Shown piece after piece: positions 16,901 through 24,630 of a stretch of DNA of 64,000 bases; positions within the stretch are counted from its first letter, which is position 1, and each line of letters opens with the position of its first letter. Location: the NCBI GenBank assembly GCA_040289295.1, contig PSLA01000003.1, forward strand, positions 1 to 64,000. Reading direction: 5' to 3'. The notes under the pieces are model-generated. The model was not told the DNA's origin and did no database searches. It was given only the letters and a program-made list of their open reading frames with translations. Origin of the DNA: J051 sp040289295 (lineage in GTDB: Bacteria; Armatimonadota; Fimbriimonadia; Fimbriimonadales; ATM1). The translations under genes and the position numbers were made by a program.

Positions 16901-18628
16901 ACCTCCCCCTTCATCGTTGATCCAGGCGGACACTTCGTAGCGGTAGTCTATGTCCGATACGTCCGTCTGTACCACAAACTGTGCTACTCCGCGCTCGTCG
17001 GCGCGAGCCTCCAGCGTCTCTACCAGTTCACCGCCGTACTCGACGTCACGACCATGTGAGAACCAGTAGTCGTCCGCACCGTCCTCGTTCGATTCGCTCT
17101 CCCAGGGATACAACGGGCGCCGGTACAGCTTCAGTGCTACATGGGCGCCAACGGCAGGCGCTCCAAAGTAGTACTCCCCCTTCACCTCGATCGTTACGCG
17201 ATTGCCGCTAATGGCACGTGTTGGCGATGGCGTTACAGTTACGCTGTACATCGGCTTCTCAAAGTCCTGTATGGCAACGAAGTGGTCCGAGGGCTCCTGG
17301 CCTGCAACCTCTGTCTTGATGAACAACCCACCCGGCGACACCTCCGAGTGCGTCTTGAACGAGCCATCGAATGACCCTGTCGGGCTTGTTACAGCATCCA
17401 TGCTGAGCAATTCGGTGTACGATAAGTCGTACACCGAGATATGCACAGGCGCGCCAGCAGGAACTCGATAGTCCTTTTCGACCATTTCGCGCACGATCCC
17501 CTTGAAGTGTATCTCTTCACCTGGACGATATATCGGTCGATCCGTGTAAAGGAACGTTCTGAAAATCCTGTCCCTAGGCTCGCTCCACATGCACACCGGC
17601 GCAACCGACTCACCCATAACGGCGAAGCACACCACGCCGTTTGAGCCGCCCACTCGCGAAACGGTTAGAGTGCCGTCATCGCTTGTAACGCCAACCTGCC
17701 TTACGCCGCCGTTATGCGCAGCGAACACAGTTGCACCCTGCACCGGCTCACCGCTTTCGAGCAATGTTGCGAAAAACAGCGAGCGTTTTCCGTCGTCTTT
17801 CATCACCAAGCCGAACCGCGAAACAGCAAGTGGAAACACCTCCTGCACCTTGCCGTCCGGTGAGATGGTGCTCGACGAGTAACCCCACGAGTCCATAGAG
17901 GCGAGCGAAGCGTCAACATGCGCAGTCACCGTTACAAAGTACAGCCCCTCGCTGAGGCTGGGAAGGGGGAGGCGATCTACGAACACTCCCTCCGCGTCGC
18001 GATTTGCCACTCGGCGCTTTTCCAGTTGGACACTCTCGACGCCATCGGGCAAGCCGCGCGAGGCGACGTACCAGCGATTGGCGAACGCCGACGCCAGCGA
18101 TACAGCGTCCGGTCGCTTATGCCAGCCGGAAGGCAGCCGGTGCAACTCAACCGTGAACTCCTCAATCGGCAGAAACCCCTCAACCGTGATCGGAGGCTCG
18201 CGACCGGGTGGAACAACCGACACGTTTATCGAAACTGTCAGATACGGTCGAATCGGCTCAGCGACCACGTTGACCTCTGAAGTCACACCCTCCAGCACGT
18301 GCACCAACGTGCCGGTGGAGCGGTGCGCGCGCCCTGACACCTCAATCGCATACACGCCCTCGGGAACTCCCCGAAGGGAAAAACTCCCCCGCTCATCCGT
18401 ACGAGATCGGAACGCCGCGTCCGATCGGTCCTCATCAAGAGCGGGGTAAAGAATGACGTGCGCATTCGGCAGAGGCTTGCCGCTCTCAGCCATCACTACC
18501 CGCGCCGAGATTGCACCCACAGGCCGCTCCTCGCTCGCCGCCCACGTCAGCAGCCCGGCGACCGCAACAACTCCTATGAACAACGAAGCACTTCGCCGAG
18601 TAAGCAAAGAAGAAAGTTGAGATTTCAT
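13949..18628 (-). CDS. Bacterial alpha-2-macroglobulin, thioester type
   Basis: 1559 aa. Signal-anchor at residues about 15-32, then a carboxypeptidase-regulatory-like domain (VVMAESGKPLPNAHVIL) and MG domains including the MG2/MG3 signature TDRPIYRPGEEIHFKG. The A2M domain (AWFPTIKTDASGTA...) follows, and the intact thioester motif PYGCTEQT has Cys1104 and Gln1107. A complement-like alpha-helical domain comes next. Bacterial A2Ms trap proteases in the periplasm and tether them covalently. They usually sit with the peptidoglycan synthase pbpC; here the partners are a membrane protein upstream (4-base ATGA overlap) and a VanW-like protein downstream (1-base overlap). No lipobox is evident. Confidence 0.93.
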   Translation of the reverse strand: MKSQLSSLLTRRSASLFIGVVAVAGLLTWAASEERPVGAISARVVMAESGKPLPNAHVILYPALDEDRSDAAFRSRTDERGSFSLRGVPEGVYAIEVSGRAHRSTGTLVHVLEGVTSEVNVVAEPIRPYLTVSINVSVVPPGREPPITVEGFLPIEEFTVELHRLPSGWHKRPDAVSLASAFANRWYVASRGLPDGVESVQLEKRRVANRDAEGVFVDRLPLPSLSEGLYFVTVTAHVDASLASMDSWGYSSSTISPDGKVQEVFPLAVSRFGLVMKDDGKRSLFFATLLESGEPVQGATVFAAHNGGVRQVGVTSDDGTLTVSRVGGSNGVVCFAVMGESVAPVCMWSEPRDRIFRTFLYTDRPIYRPGEEIHFKGIVREMVEKDYRVPAGAPVHISVYDLSYTELLSMDAVTSPTGSFDGSFKTHSEVSPGGLFIKTEVAGQEPSDHFVAIQDFEKPMYSVTVTPSPTRAISGNRVTIEVKGEYYFGAPAVGAHVALKLYRRPLYPWESESNEDGADDYWFSHGRDVEYGGELVETLEARADERGVAQFVVQTDVSDIDYRYEVSAWINDEGGGSGSADGTFDVLRSSVRIKAKQEEYMLRQGRASTVRAQVVDIEGRPVANADVGVEVAEIVWRGSSRITANARRLRVRTGPDGWASIEVVPARDESLQVTLTATDPQGRRTMEVLYFYVLGGSWISPASTALEVLLDRASYAVGDTCVAAIRVGKPGGSALVTVEGERLYRSWVIEVKSEVTLLEIPVEAIHLPNAFVTVSRIHDARAEFAEREMLVDPTVRNLNVSVQPLRPAVKPGERVPIRIRTLNNRHEPVSAEVTLTVVDEAIYAVREDTAQILDEFYPVRYNTVSTVCSVVEAYLDSGAKEGGELPIRKEFKDTAAWFPTIKTDASGTATVEVTAPDNLTTWRCTAIAATERTEVGKGRGTFKVALPLSVQISVPEMVVEGDRVRLSATLRNETGVAQEVALRAIGSALSLEGDATQTVRVDNGASRTLTWWARVDKGLNGSFTVTAQSAGGSDGMTRPVSIQPRGTWRVEHKAGFVDEKKWSEKIDFVGERSDVGEMEIRFTPSLMAALTGSLDDLIDFPYGCTEQTMSRFLPAVAVLHATQALGLPPPPRAALIPEITKASLYRLANMQYYTGGWGWWGEQPDAWMTAIVLEGLAEAKRRGVVADPHMIQTAIEWAVAELRSHRWSAPQRIYLAYAVSMHDASAVKALLGSLEPKSGGDYARLAMAWFNAGERAKAIEAIEKMKSLADAGGSLAQWSGGEFEWGQEATAHCLRAMLLATPDDPMVEAAVRSLLSSRKGSSWTTTRETAYVLLALTEFLVRRAVPLEDMTVRILVNGTPVAERSVKGVQLGREILVKLPARSLRKGENTVTIERSSAGLGGCALTVREVTALAPNSPSGLIVRREFYTLRPTRLMDGSVALRASREPVHRFKVGDVVACEVNVDVDNGMSWVQVDVPVPSNLRVMEPFGETWVDGWTMVWNRRVVSMFRSHLPPGTHSFTVRFRATSGGTAVALPAVLFNMYDPAVRAYSSQGLLEVR

Positions 18629-20046
18629 TGCGGCCCCCCCGATCCGGCGCTGACTCTTCCGCGCGTGCCCATCACCAGCAGCGCGGAGATCACGACGATC
18701 GCGCCTAAAGCCCAGAGAAGAGCGTTAACCTTTGCCGAGCGCGAAACAAGCCCCTCAGGCGTTACGATCGTCGTGAAGATGACAATCAACCCCGCGCAGC
18801 CGCACAAAAGTGCCGCGCGAACTCCTTCTATGCCGTCAGTTGCCTCCTTCTCCCTTGCGCCCAACAAGACCGCGGCTATGGGGCTTATCATCAATCCGAG
18901 CAAGAAACCCGCCGCCCCGGTCAGCGCGAGAAAGAGCGCCGCAAGCGCCGGCACCCCCACGACGAGCACTTGCCATAGCGTGCTCGCCCATTCGGCAGAC
19001 AGCCGGCCGTCCCACTGCGTCACCGCCAACGGCAGTAGGGCACCAGCTGCAAACCCCATCAACACGTAGTGCTGCCCCAAGTCAACGGCTGAGCCTCCAC
19101 CCGCCCACTCGATCAAAACGCGCAACAACACCAGCGACAGCGGAGGAGATAGAGACGCCAGCGCGCGGTTACTGCCTAGGAGTGTCGCGAAAACGCCGGC
19201 GGAAACCAACAGGGCGGACATCCCAAAGCCGTGCCTTAGCGAGAATGCCCAAGCACCTGCGCCTAAAACGATGAGCACGCACAAAAGAAGTCGCATCCCA
19301 TTCGGAGGGGACGAATCCTCCTCGCCAACAAGAAACACACCGACCGCTACGGCCATGCCTGCGACCAGCAAGGTGAACAGGTCGCCAACATAGAGGTAGC
19401 GGAACGCTCCAAGCGCCCCGATGCCAATGGCGACGCCGAATCCCGCCGCAAGCGCAGCCAATCGGTGCGCTCGCGATGCGAGCGCCGCTTGAACGCACGC
19501 GCCAACCGCGCCGGCAAGCGCGAACATTGCGCCCACTTGCCAAGTAGGCGAGTAAGGCGCCGCCTCGCGCGCCATGATGCCGCTCAACGCGGCAAATAGG
19601 AAGAGGAGCGCGGTTCTAAGCTCGGTGCTTCCCCGAAGAGCAACGCTGCTCACACCCGCAGCTACCGCCGCCGCTGCCAGCGCGCGTCCGCCTTCCTCCG
19701 TGGCAAACGTCCCGAGCAGCGCCGCAGCCGCACCCGCGAGCCCGAGACTCACCGCGGCGTTCGCTTCCCGCTTCCACCCGACCGCATGCGCTGCCAACAC
19801 CAAGAGGAACCCTGCGGCAAGCCCCCACATCAAAGCCTCGCTCTCGCCGCCGACAGGTACGAGCTTCTGCGCCTGCCATCGGGCGAAGAGGTGGTAGGCG
19901 ACTGCCAAAACCGCAAGCGTCCCGACGACGTTGACGGCGACGGCGCGAACCCCACGCGGCGCAGAGGCGCGCTTGGGGCTTAGAACCCACCCGACCCCGG
20001 CGGCGACAACGCCCAGAGTCGCCATCGTGAGAATCTGTGTGTTCAA
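18625..20046 (-). CDS. Polytopic membrane protein of unknown function
   Basis: 473 aa, alanine/leucine/valine-rich, about 13-15 predicted membrane helices throughout and no soluble domain. I recognise no family motif. Start TTG 20046 is backed by a strong Shine-Dalgarno (AGGAGGT) with proper spacing and a TATACT box at 20065-20070 on the minus strand. Unlike many genes here it has a real leader. It is first in a three-gene operon with the macroglobulin and VanW-like genes (ATGA overlap), so a role in envelope surveillance or export with them is likely. That role is inference only. Confidence 0.75.
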   Translation of the reverse strand: MNTQILTMATLGVVAAGVGWVLSPKRASAPRGVRAVAVNVVGTLAVLAVAYHLFARWQAQKLVPVGGESEALMWGLAAGFLLVLAAHAVGWKREANAAVSLGLAGAAAALLGTFATEEGGRALAAAAVAAGVSSVALRGSTELRTALLFLFAALSGIMAREAAPYSPTWQVGAMFALAGAVGACVQAALASRAHRLAALAAGFGVAIGIGALGAFRYLYVGDLFTLLVAGMAVAVGVFLVGEEDSSPPNGMRLLLCVLIVLGAGAWAFSLRHGFGMSALLVSAGVFATLLGSNRALASLSPPLSLVLLRVLIEWAGGGSAVDLGQHYVLMGFAAGALLPLAVTQWDGRLSAEWASTLWQVLVVGVPALAALFLALTGAAGFLLGLMISPIAAVLLGAREKEATDGIEGVRAALLCGCAGLIVIFTTIVTPEGLVSRSAKVNALLWALGAIVVISALLVMGTRGRVSAGSGGPQ

Positions 20047-20161
20047 AAAAGACCTCCTGGGCGAAGTATATCGTTACTGATAAGACTGTGGCGACACCAG
20101 ACTTGTGGCGAGGTCTCCCGTCTCAAACCGAGGATGTGTACACCACAGCAGAAGAATCGTT

Positions 20162-20167
20162 CATAAT
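20162..20167 (+). promoter_or_regulatory. -10 box of MBL-rhodanese gene (leaderless)
   Basis: CATAAT, 6 bases before ATG 20174. This excludes the longer frame that begins at 20105. Confidence 0.55.
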
Positions 20168-20173
20168 TCGGGC

Positions 20174-21604
20174 ATGATACTGAAGCGCTTCTACGACGAC
20201 AAGCTTGCGCAGGCGAGTTACCTTGTGGGTTGCCCAGCCGCGCAGGCGTGCGTCATCATTGACCCGAACCGAGACGCCTATGCTTACCTTGAAGCTGCTG
20301 AACAAGAAGGGCTGAGCATTGTCGGCGTGACGGAGACGCACATCCACGCGGACTTCCTCTCGGGGGCGAGGGAGCTGGCGCGTCTGGCAGACGCCACATT
20401 GTATCTTTCAGACGAGGGTGATGCGGACTGGAAGTATGCCTTCGCCGATGAGCCTAACGTGCGGCTGGTTAAGGATGGCGACGTCATACGCGTTGGCGCA
20501 GTGCGGCTCGACGTCCTGCACACACCCGGCCACACGCCCGAGCACATCAGCTTCCTCCTCACCGACGAGGCAGCCTCCAACGAGCCGCTTGGCATCTTCA
20601 GCGGAGACTTCGTCTTCGTCGGAGACGTCGGAAGACCTGACCTCCTTGAAAAGGCGGCAGGCGCGAGCGGCACCATGGAGGTGGGAGCTAAGCGGCTCTA
20701 CGAGTCGCTGCAGCGACTCGGCGCGTTTCCTGACTCTTTGCTTATTTTCCCTGGCCACGGAGCAGGCAGCGCATGCGGCAAGGGTCTTGGCGGCGTTCCC
20801 GTTAGCAGCCTCGGGTACGAAAAGAAGGTCGGTTGGGCCTGGAAGACGCCAAGTGTGCAGCAGTTCGTCCAAGCGGTCCTCGAAGGTCAGCCCGATTCAC
20901 CGCGCTACTTCAAGGAGATGAAGCGCATGAACAAAGAGGGGCCCCCGCCACGGGGCAAGATTGCCCCACCAGAGAGGCTGAAGCCCGATAAGCTATTCGC
21001 TCACCTCGCTGGTGACACCGCGGTGGTATTCGACGTGCGCACGCCCGCAGAGTTCGCTCAAGGGCACTTGCCAGGCACGCTTAACCTGTTCGAAGGACGC
21101 ACCTTCCCGATCTGGGCGGGCTGGCTTCTGCCCTACGACCGACCCCTCGCGTTCATCGCCCACGACGAGGAGGAGGCAAGGCAGGTCGCGAAGGACCTGG
21201 CGCTGATCGGCATGGACAACCTCATCGGGTGGGCAGGCATCGAGGCGCTGGACGCCTGGCGCGCAAGCCGACCGCTCAAAATGACACACACTGCCGATGC
21301 CGCAAGCGCAAGGGTCGTCTGCTCCTCGGCGGATATCGTCCTTGATGTGCGCAACCGGAACGAATACGAAGCCGGACACCTCGAAGGCGCAACCAACATC
21401 CCGCTCGGCCGCCTGCCCGAACGTCTGTCCGAGTTGCCGCAAGAGGGCAGCATCGTTGTGTACTGCCAAACCGGAGGACGAGCCAGCATCGCCACCAGCC
21501 TGCTCATGAAAGCAGGATTCTCCTCCGTGGTGAATCTCGAGGGAGGATACAATGCCTGCGTGCAGCACGGGCAGGCGTCGGAGGCTGCCCTGCCAGGCAG
21601 ATAG
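20174..21604 (+). CDS. Persulfide dioxygenase-sulfurtransferase fusion (CstB-like)
   Basis: 476 aa. Residues about 1-240 are a metallo-beta-lactamase fold of the ETHE1 type: THIHADFLSGARELA, HTPGHTPEHISF, FSGDFVFVGDVGRPDL, IFPGHGAGSACG. Two rhodanese domains follow. The first (about 275-370) has AFIAHDEEEAR where the active Cys loop should be and is inactive. The second (about 375-465) has the loop VYCQTGGRA with the catalytic Cys. This layout (dioxygenase, dead rhodanese, active rhodanese) is that of CstB, which turns glutathione or low-molecular-weight persulfides into thiosulfate. It therefore detoxifies sulfide. It stands alone with its own promoter. Confidence 0.88.
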   Translation: MILKRFYDDKLAQASYLVGCPAAQACVIIDPNRDAYAYLEAAEQEGLSIVGVTETHIHADFLSGARELARLADATLYLSDEGDADWKYAFADEPNVRLVKDGDVIRVGAVRLDVLHTPGHTPEHISFLLTDEAASNEPLGIFSGDFVFVGDVGRPDLLEKAAGASGTMEVGAKRLYESLQRLGAFPDSLLIFPGHGAGSACGKGLGGVPVSSLGYEKKVGWAWKTPSVQQFVQAVLEGQPDSPRYFKEMKRMNKEGPPPRGKIAPPERLKPDKLFAHLAGDTAVVFDVRTPAEFAQGHLPGTLNLFEGRTFPIWAGWLLPYDRPLAFIAHDEEEARQVAKDLALIGMDNLIGWAGIEALDAWRASRPLKMTHTADAASARVVCSSADIVLDVRNRNEYEAGHLEGATNIPLGRLPERLSELPQEGSIVVYCQTGGRASIATSLLMKAGFSSVVNLEGGYNACVQHGQASEAALPGR

Positions 21605-21620
21605 AACTTCCATGGGGACG

Positions 21621-21646
21621 AGGGAGGGCGAGCGTCCCCGCGAGCC
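21621..21646 (+). repeat. Interspersed repeat, 'EGERPREP' type, copy C
   Basis: Plus-strand copy between the convergent ends of the CstB-like gene and imuB, ending 4 bases before the imuB stop. Confidence 0.8.
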
Positions 21647-21649
21647 GTT

Positions 21650-22882
21650 CTATTGTGTCTCCTTGCCATCTGGGAGCGAGATCCTATCAGCGAACCGAGG
21701 CGTGGTCGGCCCTTCGCGCAGCAGCCGCAGGAACCGCTCTCGACGGCTCGCCGGAACCTCCGACGCGCGCCGCAACGCCGAGCGGCCGAAGCGACAACGA
21801 AGTTGATCCTCCACCGAAGCAGGCATCTCGCCTTCTGCCCCCTCCGTAAGCGACAACCGCAACTGCGAGGTGGACACGGGTTCGATCTCGGGAAGCCGTG
21901 CTGCCAAAGCGAACACCTCCTCCTTGATCACAACCTGGCGCAACGTCAGCCGCAACGCCGACATCAGCGAACCCGCCGACTGCAGCGGGCGTGTGAACGT
22001 TCGACGCCCCTGAACCACGCGGAAGCCATCGAACTCCACGCTCAGCACAACCGCCCGGGCTTGAGAGTCCCGCGCGCGAAGCATCTCGCTCAGCCGCCTT
22101 GCCAATCGATGAACGCCCACTTCCAACTCCTGGTCCAGGCGCGCCGGTTGCGGGAATGCAACTCGAGCGTACACCTCATCAAGTGGATACAGCGCCCGAA
22201 CCCGCGTCGAGTCGCGCCCTCGAGCCAGCAGTGAGATGCGAACCCCCTCGCGACCGAACTGCCGAACCAGCGTCTCCGTCGGCAGCGCGGCCACATCGCC
22301 AACCGTCCGAAAGCCAAGGAACGCAAGCCGCACCCGATGCTCTGGGCGAACCTGCCACAAGCAATCAACAGTAAGCGGCGCGAGAAACTCGCCATCCCGA
22401 AACACCGGCTGACCCGGACACACTTCCGCCGCAACGCGCGCAGCCAGCACCGTTCGAGCGATGCCCACGCGAGGGCAGATGCCCACGGCGAAATAGAGGT
22501 CCTGTGTCAGCGCGTCGGCAACCTCCTCCGCGCCCGGCAGGGTGCCAAGGTCGAGAAACGCCGACTCCTGCCCAACCGGCTCGACCGTGTTTGTATAGGC
22601 GAGGCAGGCATCCAGCCACTTCCGGGCGTACGGCTCGAAGTCCTCTGGGTCGTAGTCGAGCAGTGCGGGCGCCGCACCCCATCGAACGGCTGCGCGGGCG
22701 ACGCTCCTTGCCTCGGCGAGGGTAATTCCCGGCAAAAGCCCCAGCCTGCGAGCGGAAGCGGAGGCGTCCAGCAGTCGGCTGTCCCTAACGACTCCGAACG
22801 CCGCCCCCTTCAACTTGGGGCGCGACGCCTGCAAGGCGACCGCGTAGAATCCGTCAAAGTGCACGTACGCAACGCAACTCAC
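21650..22882 (-). CDS. imuB: ImuB-like Y-family DNA polymerase homologue
   Basis: 410 aa. Y-family palm and finger: AYVHFDGFYAVALQ (Asp10 kept), then the second catalytic motif reads PVGQESAFLDL (Gln105-Glu106) where active enzymes have Asp-Glu. Loss of one catalytic acid is typical of ImuB, an inactive adaptor that recruits DnaE2 to the sliding clamp. Helix-hairpin (about 185-205) and little-finger regions are present; I see no clear clamp motif. Start GTG 22882 has TACCAT 5 bases upstream. dnaE2 lies 9 kb away rather than adjacent, and imuA/recA-like is not in the window. Residual polymerase activity cannot be excluded. Confidence 0.8.
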   Translation of the reverse strand: MSCVAYVHFDGFYAVALQASRPKLKGAAFGVVRDSRLLDASASARRLGLLPGITLAEARSVARAAVRWGAAPALLDYDPEDFEPYARKWLDACLAYTNTVEPVGQESAFLDLGTLPGAEEVADALTQDLYFAVGICPRVGIARTVLAARVAAEVCPGQPVFRDGEFLAPLTVDCLWQVRPEHRVRLAFLGFRTVGDVAALPTETLVRQFGREGVRISLLARGRDSTRVRALYPLDEVYARVAFPQPARLDQELEVGVHRLARRLSEMLRARDSQARAVVLSVEFDGFRVVQGRRTFTRPLQSAGSLMSALRLTLRQVVIKEEVFALAARLPEIEPVSTSQLRLSLTEGAEGEMPASVEDQLRCRFGRSALRRASEVPASRRERFLRLLREGPTTPRFADRISLPDGKETQ

Positions 22883-22887
22883 TTTAT

Positions 22888-22893
22888 ATGGTA
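22888..22893 (-). promoter_or_regulatory. -10 box of imuB (leaderless)
   Basis: TACCAT on the minus strand, 5 bases before GTG 22882. Confidence 0.4.
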
Positions 22894-23035
22894 GACAATC
22901 GTACCCTATGCGGTTGCGTCGCTACTCGACCCTTGAGCCGATTCTCAGGTTCTCCCCCCGTTGCAGCCTCTATAGATTCCATGTCCTACCGACAATTCAC
23001 CCCGGTAACAGTCTCGGTTTTTTGGAGCACAAGCC

Positions 23036-24487
23036 ATGAGCCTTCGCATCAATACAAACCTTGCCGCCATGCAGGCGTTACGGAACCTGACAGGGACGAA
23101 TGAGAGCCTCGGTAAGAGCATCAGCCGCCTCTCGACCGGTCTGCGCATCGTAACCGCAGCAGACGATCCCGCGGGACTCGTCGTCAGCGAGAGCCTTCGA
23201 ACGCAGATCCTCGGCATTGACCAGGCCGTTCGGAACTCTCAAGAAGCGGTCAACATGACGAAGACTGCGGAAGGAGCGCTGGACGAGGTACACGCGTTGC
23301 TTCGGAGCATGCGCGCTCTCGCGGTTCACTCGGCTAACACAGGTGTGGTTGACCTAAACGTCCTGAATGCGAACCAGTCGCAGATTCGCTCCACCATCGA
23401 GAGCATTGACCGTATCGCGCAGCACACGACTTTTGGCAACAAGAAGCTGCTGGATGGCACGGCGGGCGCAATCGCCGCCATCACCCGGCCGGACTACGTG
23501 AGCTCAATGTTCTTCGGTGGCGCGTTCAACGGCAACTCAATCGTCTCCGGTCCGATCACGGTGGACATTACGACACAGGCAACGCGAGCCGTCATCAATA
23601 CGGACGTAGCATACGCATCGGTAAACGATATTGTTCCCGCAGGCTCGCTCACGATCAACGGCGTTACGATTTTGAGCACCGGCAGCGACACGCTGCAGAG
23701 CTTGGTTGCCAAGATCAACGAGGTCTCTGGTACGACCGGTGTTACCGCCGAGATCGCGGGCAGCGGGCCTTTCACCGTAAACCTGATTCAACGGACGTAC
23801 GGCTCGCAGTTCAAGATCAACCTTGTTGACACGAACAACATCCTGAATACAGCTGGAACTGCGAGCGCGTCCGGCACCAACGCCATCGCCGATGTGACCG
23901 TCACCACAACCAACGGCGCTGAAACTGTAACCTTCCAAGGTGGGCGCGGGGCGGGCGAAAGCGGCCTTACGATCACCGACTCCTTTGGCAACAGCATTAC
24001 GCTCACGGAGAACGCGAACCTGAACATGTTCGGCGCAACGCAAGTGGGCCAATTGCAAGCCGGCGCAGTGCAGATTCAGTTCGGGCCATCGGTTAACCAG
24101 ACCGTGCAGCTCTCCATCCCATCGGTATTCGCAAAAGACCTGGGCACCGGCGTGGTTCCCGGCGAGAGCATCGCAACGCTGGACGTTACTACCAAGCAAG
24201 GCGCAGAGAACGCAATTCGCATCATTGACGCGGCGATTGACCAACTCTCGCGCATCCGTGGCGACCTCGGTTCATTCCAGAAGAACTTTCTCGAAAGCAA
24301 CGTGCGAAGCCTCGCCGTCGCACGCGAGAACCTGACCGCCACCGAGTCGCAAATCCGCGACGCGGACATCGCCGTCGAGATGACAGAGTACACCAGGCTG
24401 CAAATCTTGCAGCAGACCGGAATGGCCGTACTCGCCCAAGCGAATCAGCTGCCCGCGAGCGTGCTGCAACTTCTGCGCGGACAATAG
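23036..24487 (+). CDS. fliC: Flagellin
   Basis: 483 aa. The N-terminal D0/D1 domain is textbook (MSLRINTNLAAMQALRNL, then LSTGLRI and AADDPAGL), and the C-terminal D1/D0 ends TGMAVLAQANQLPASVLQLL. The middle (about 145-385) is a variable, Thr/Ala/Gly-rich domain with FGNKKLLDG at its start. It is exported by the flagellar type III system and polymerises into the filament. GGAG sits 8 bases before ATG 23036, so this gene has a conventional leader. I could not find a convincing sigma-28 promoter in 22900-23020. No other flagellar or chemotaxis gene is in the window. Confidence 0.95.
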   Translation: MSLRINTNLAAMQALRNLTGTNESLGKSISRLSTGLRIVTAADDPAGLVVSESLRTQILGIDQAVRNSQEAVNMTKTAEGALDEVHALLRSMRALAVHSANTGVVDLNVLNANQSQIRSTIESIDRIAQHTTFGNKKLLDGTAGAIAAITRPDYVSSMFFGGAFNGNSIVSGPITVDITTQATRAVINTDVAYASVNDIVPAGSLTINGVTILSTGSDTLQSLVAKINEVSGTTGVTAEIAGSGPFTVNLIQRTYGSQFKINLVDTNNILNTAGTASASGTNAIADVTVTTTNGAETVTFQGGRGAGESGLTITDSFGNSITLTENANLNMFGATQVGQLQAGAVQIQFGPSVNQTVQLSIPSVFAKDLGTGVVPGESIATLDVTTKQGAENAIRIIDAAIDQLSRIRGDLGSFQKNFLESNVRSLAVARENLTATESQIRDADIAVEMTEYTRLQILQQTGMAVLAQANQLPASVLQLLRGQ

Positions 24488-24513
24488 GTGCAAGACCACT
24501 CCTCACCCCCAAC

Positions 24514-24624
24514 CCCTCTCCCACTGGGAGAGGGGGGCGCGTGGATCAAGCCCTCTCTCACTGGGAGAGGGGAGCGCGTGGATCAAGCCCTCTCTCACTG
24601 GGAGAGGGGAGCGCGTAAATCAAG
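24514..24624. repeat. Three tandem 37-bp palindromic repeats
   Basis: Units 24514-24550, 24551-24587 and 24588-24624. Each has arms CCCTCTC and GAGAGGG around ACTGG, followed by a GCGCGTGGATCAAG tail. They differ at only a few bases. They sit between the convergent flagellin and prfA genes and would fold into three strong hairpins in either transcript, so they probably also terminate transcription. Confidence 0.85.
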
Positions 24625-24630
24625 ATAGCA

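Noticed and set aside
22900..23020. Sigma-28 promoter for flagellin
   Set aside because: A GCCGAT-like stretch near 22935 lacks a matching TAAA element at the right spacing.
24514..24624. CRISPR array of three repeats
   Set aside because: Units are directly adjacent with no spacers and are palindromic, of the dispersed repeat family.
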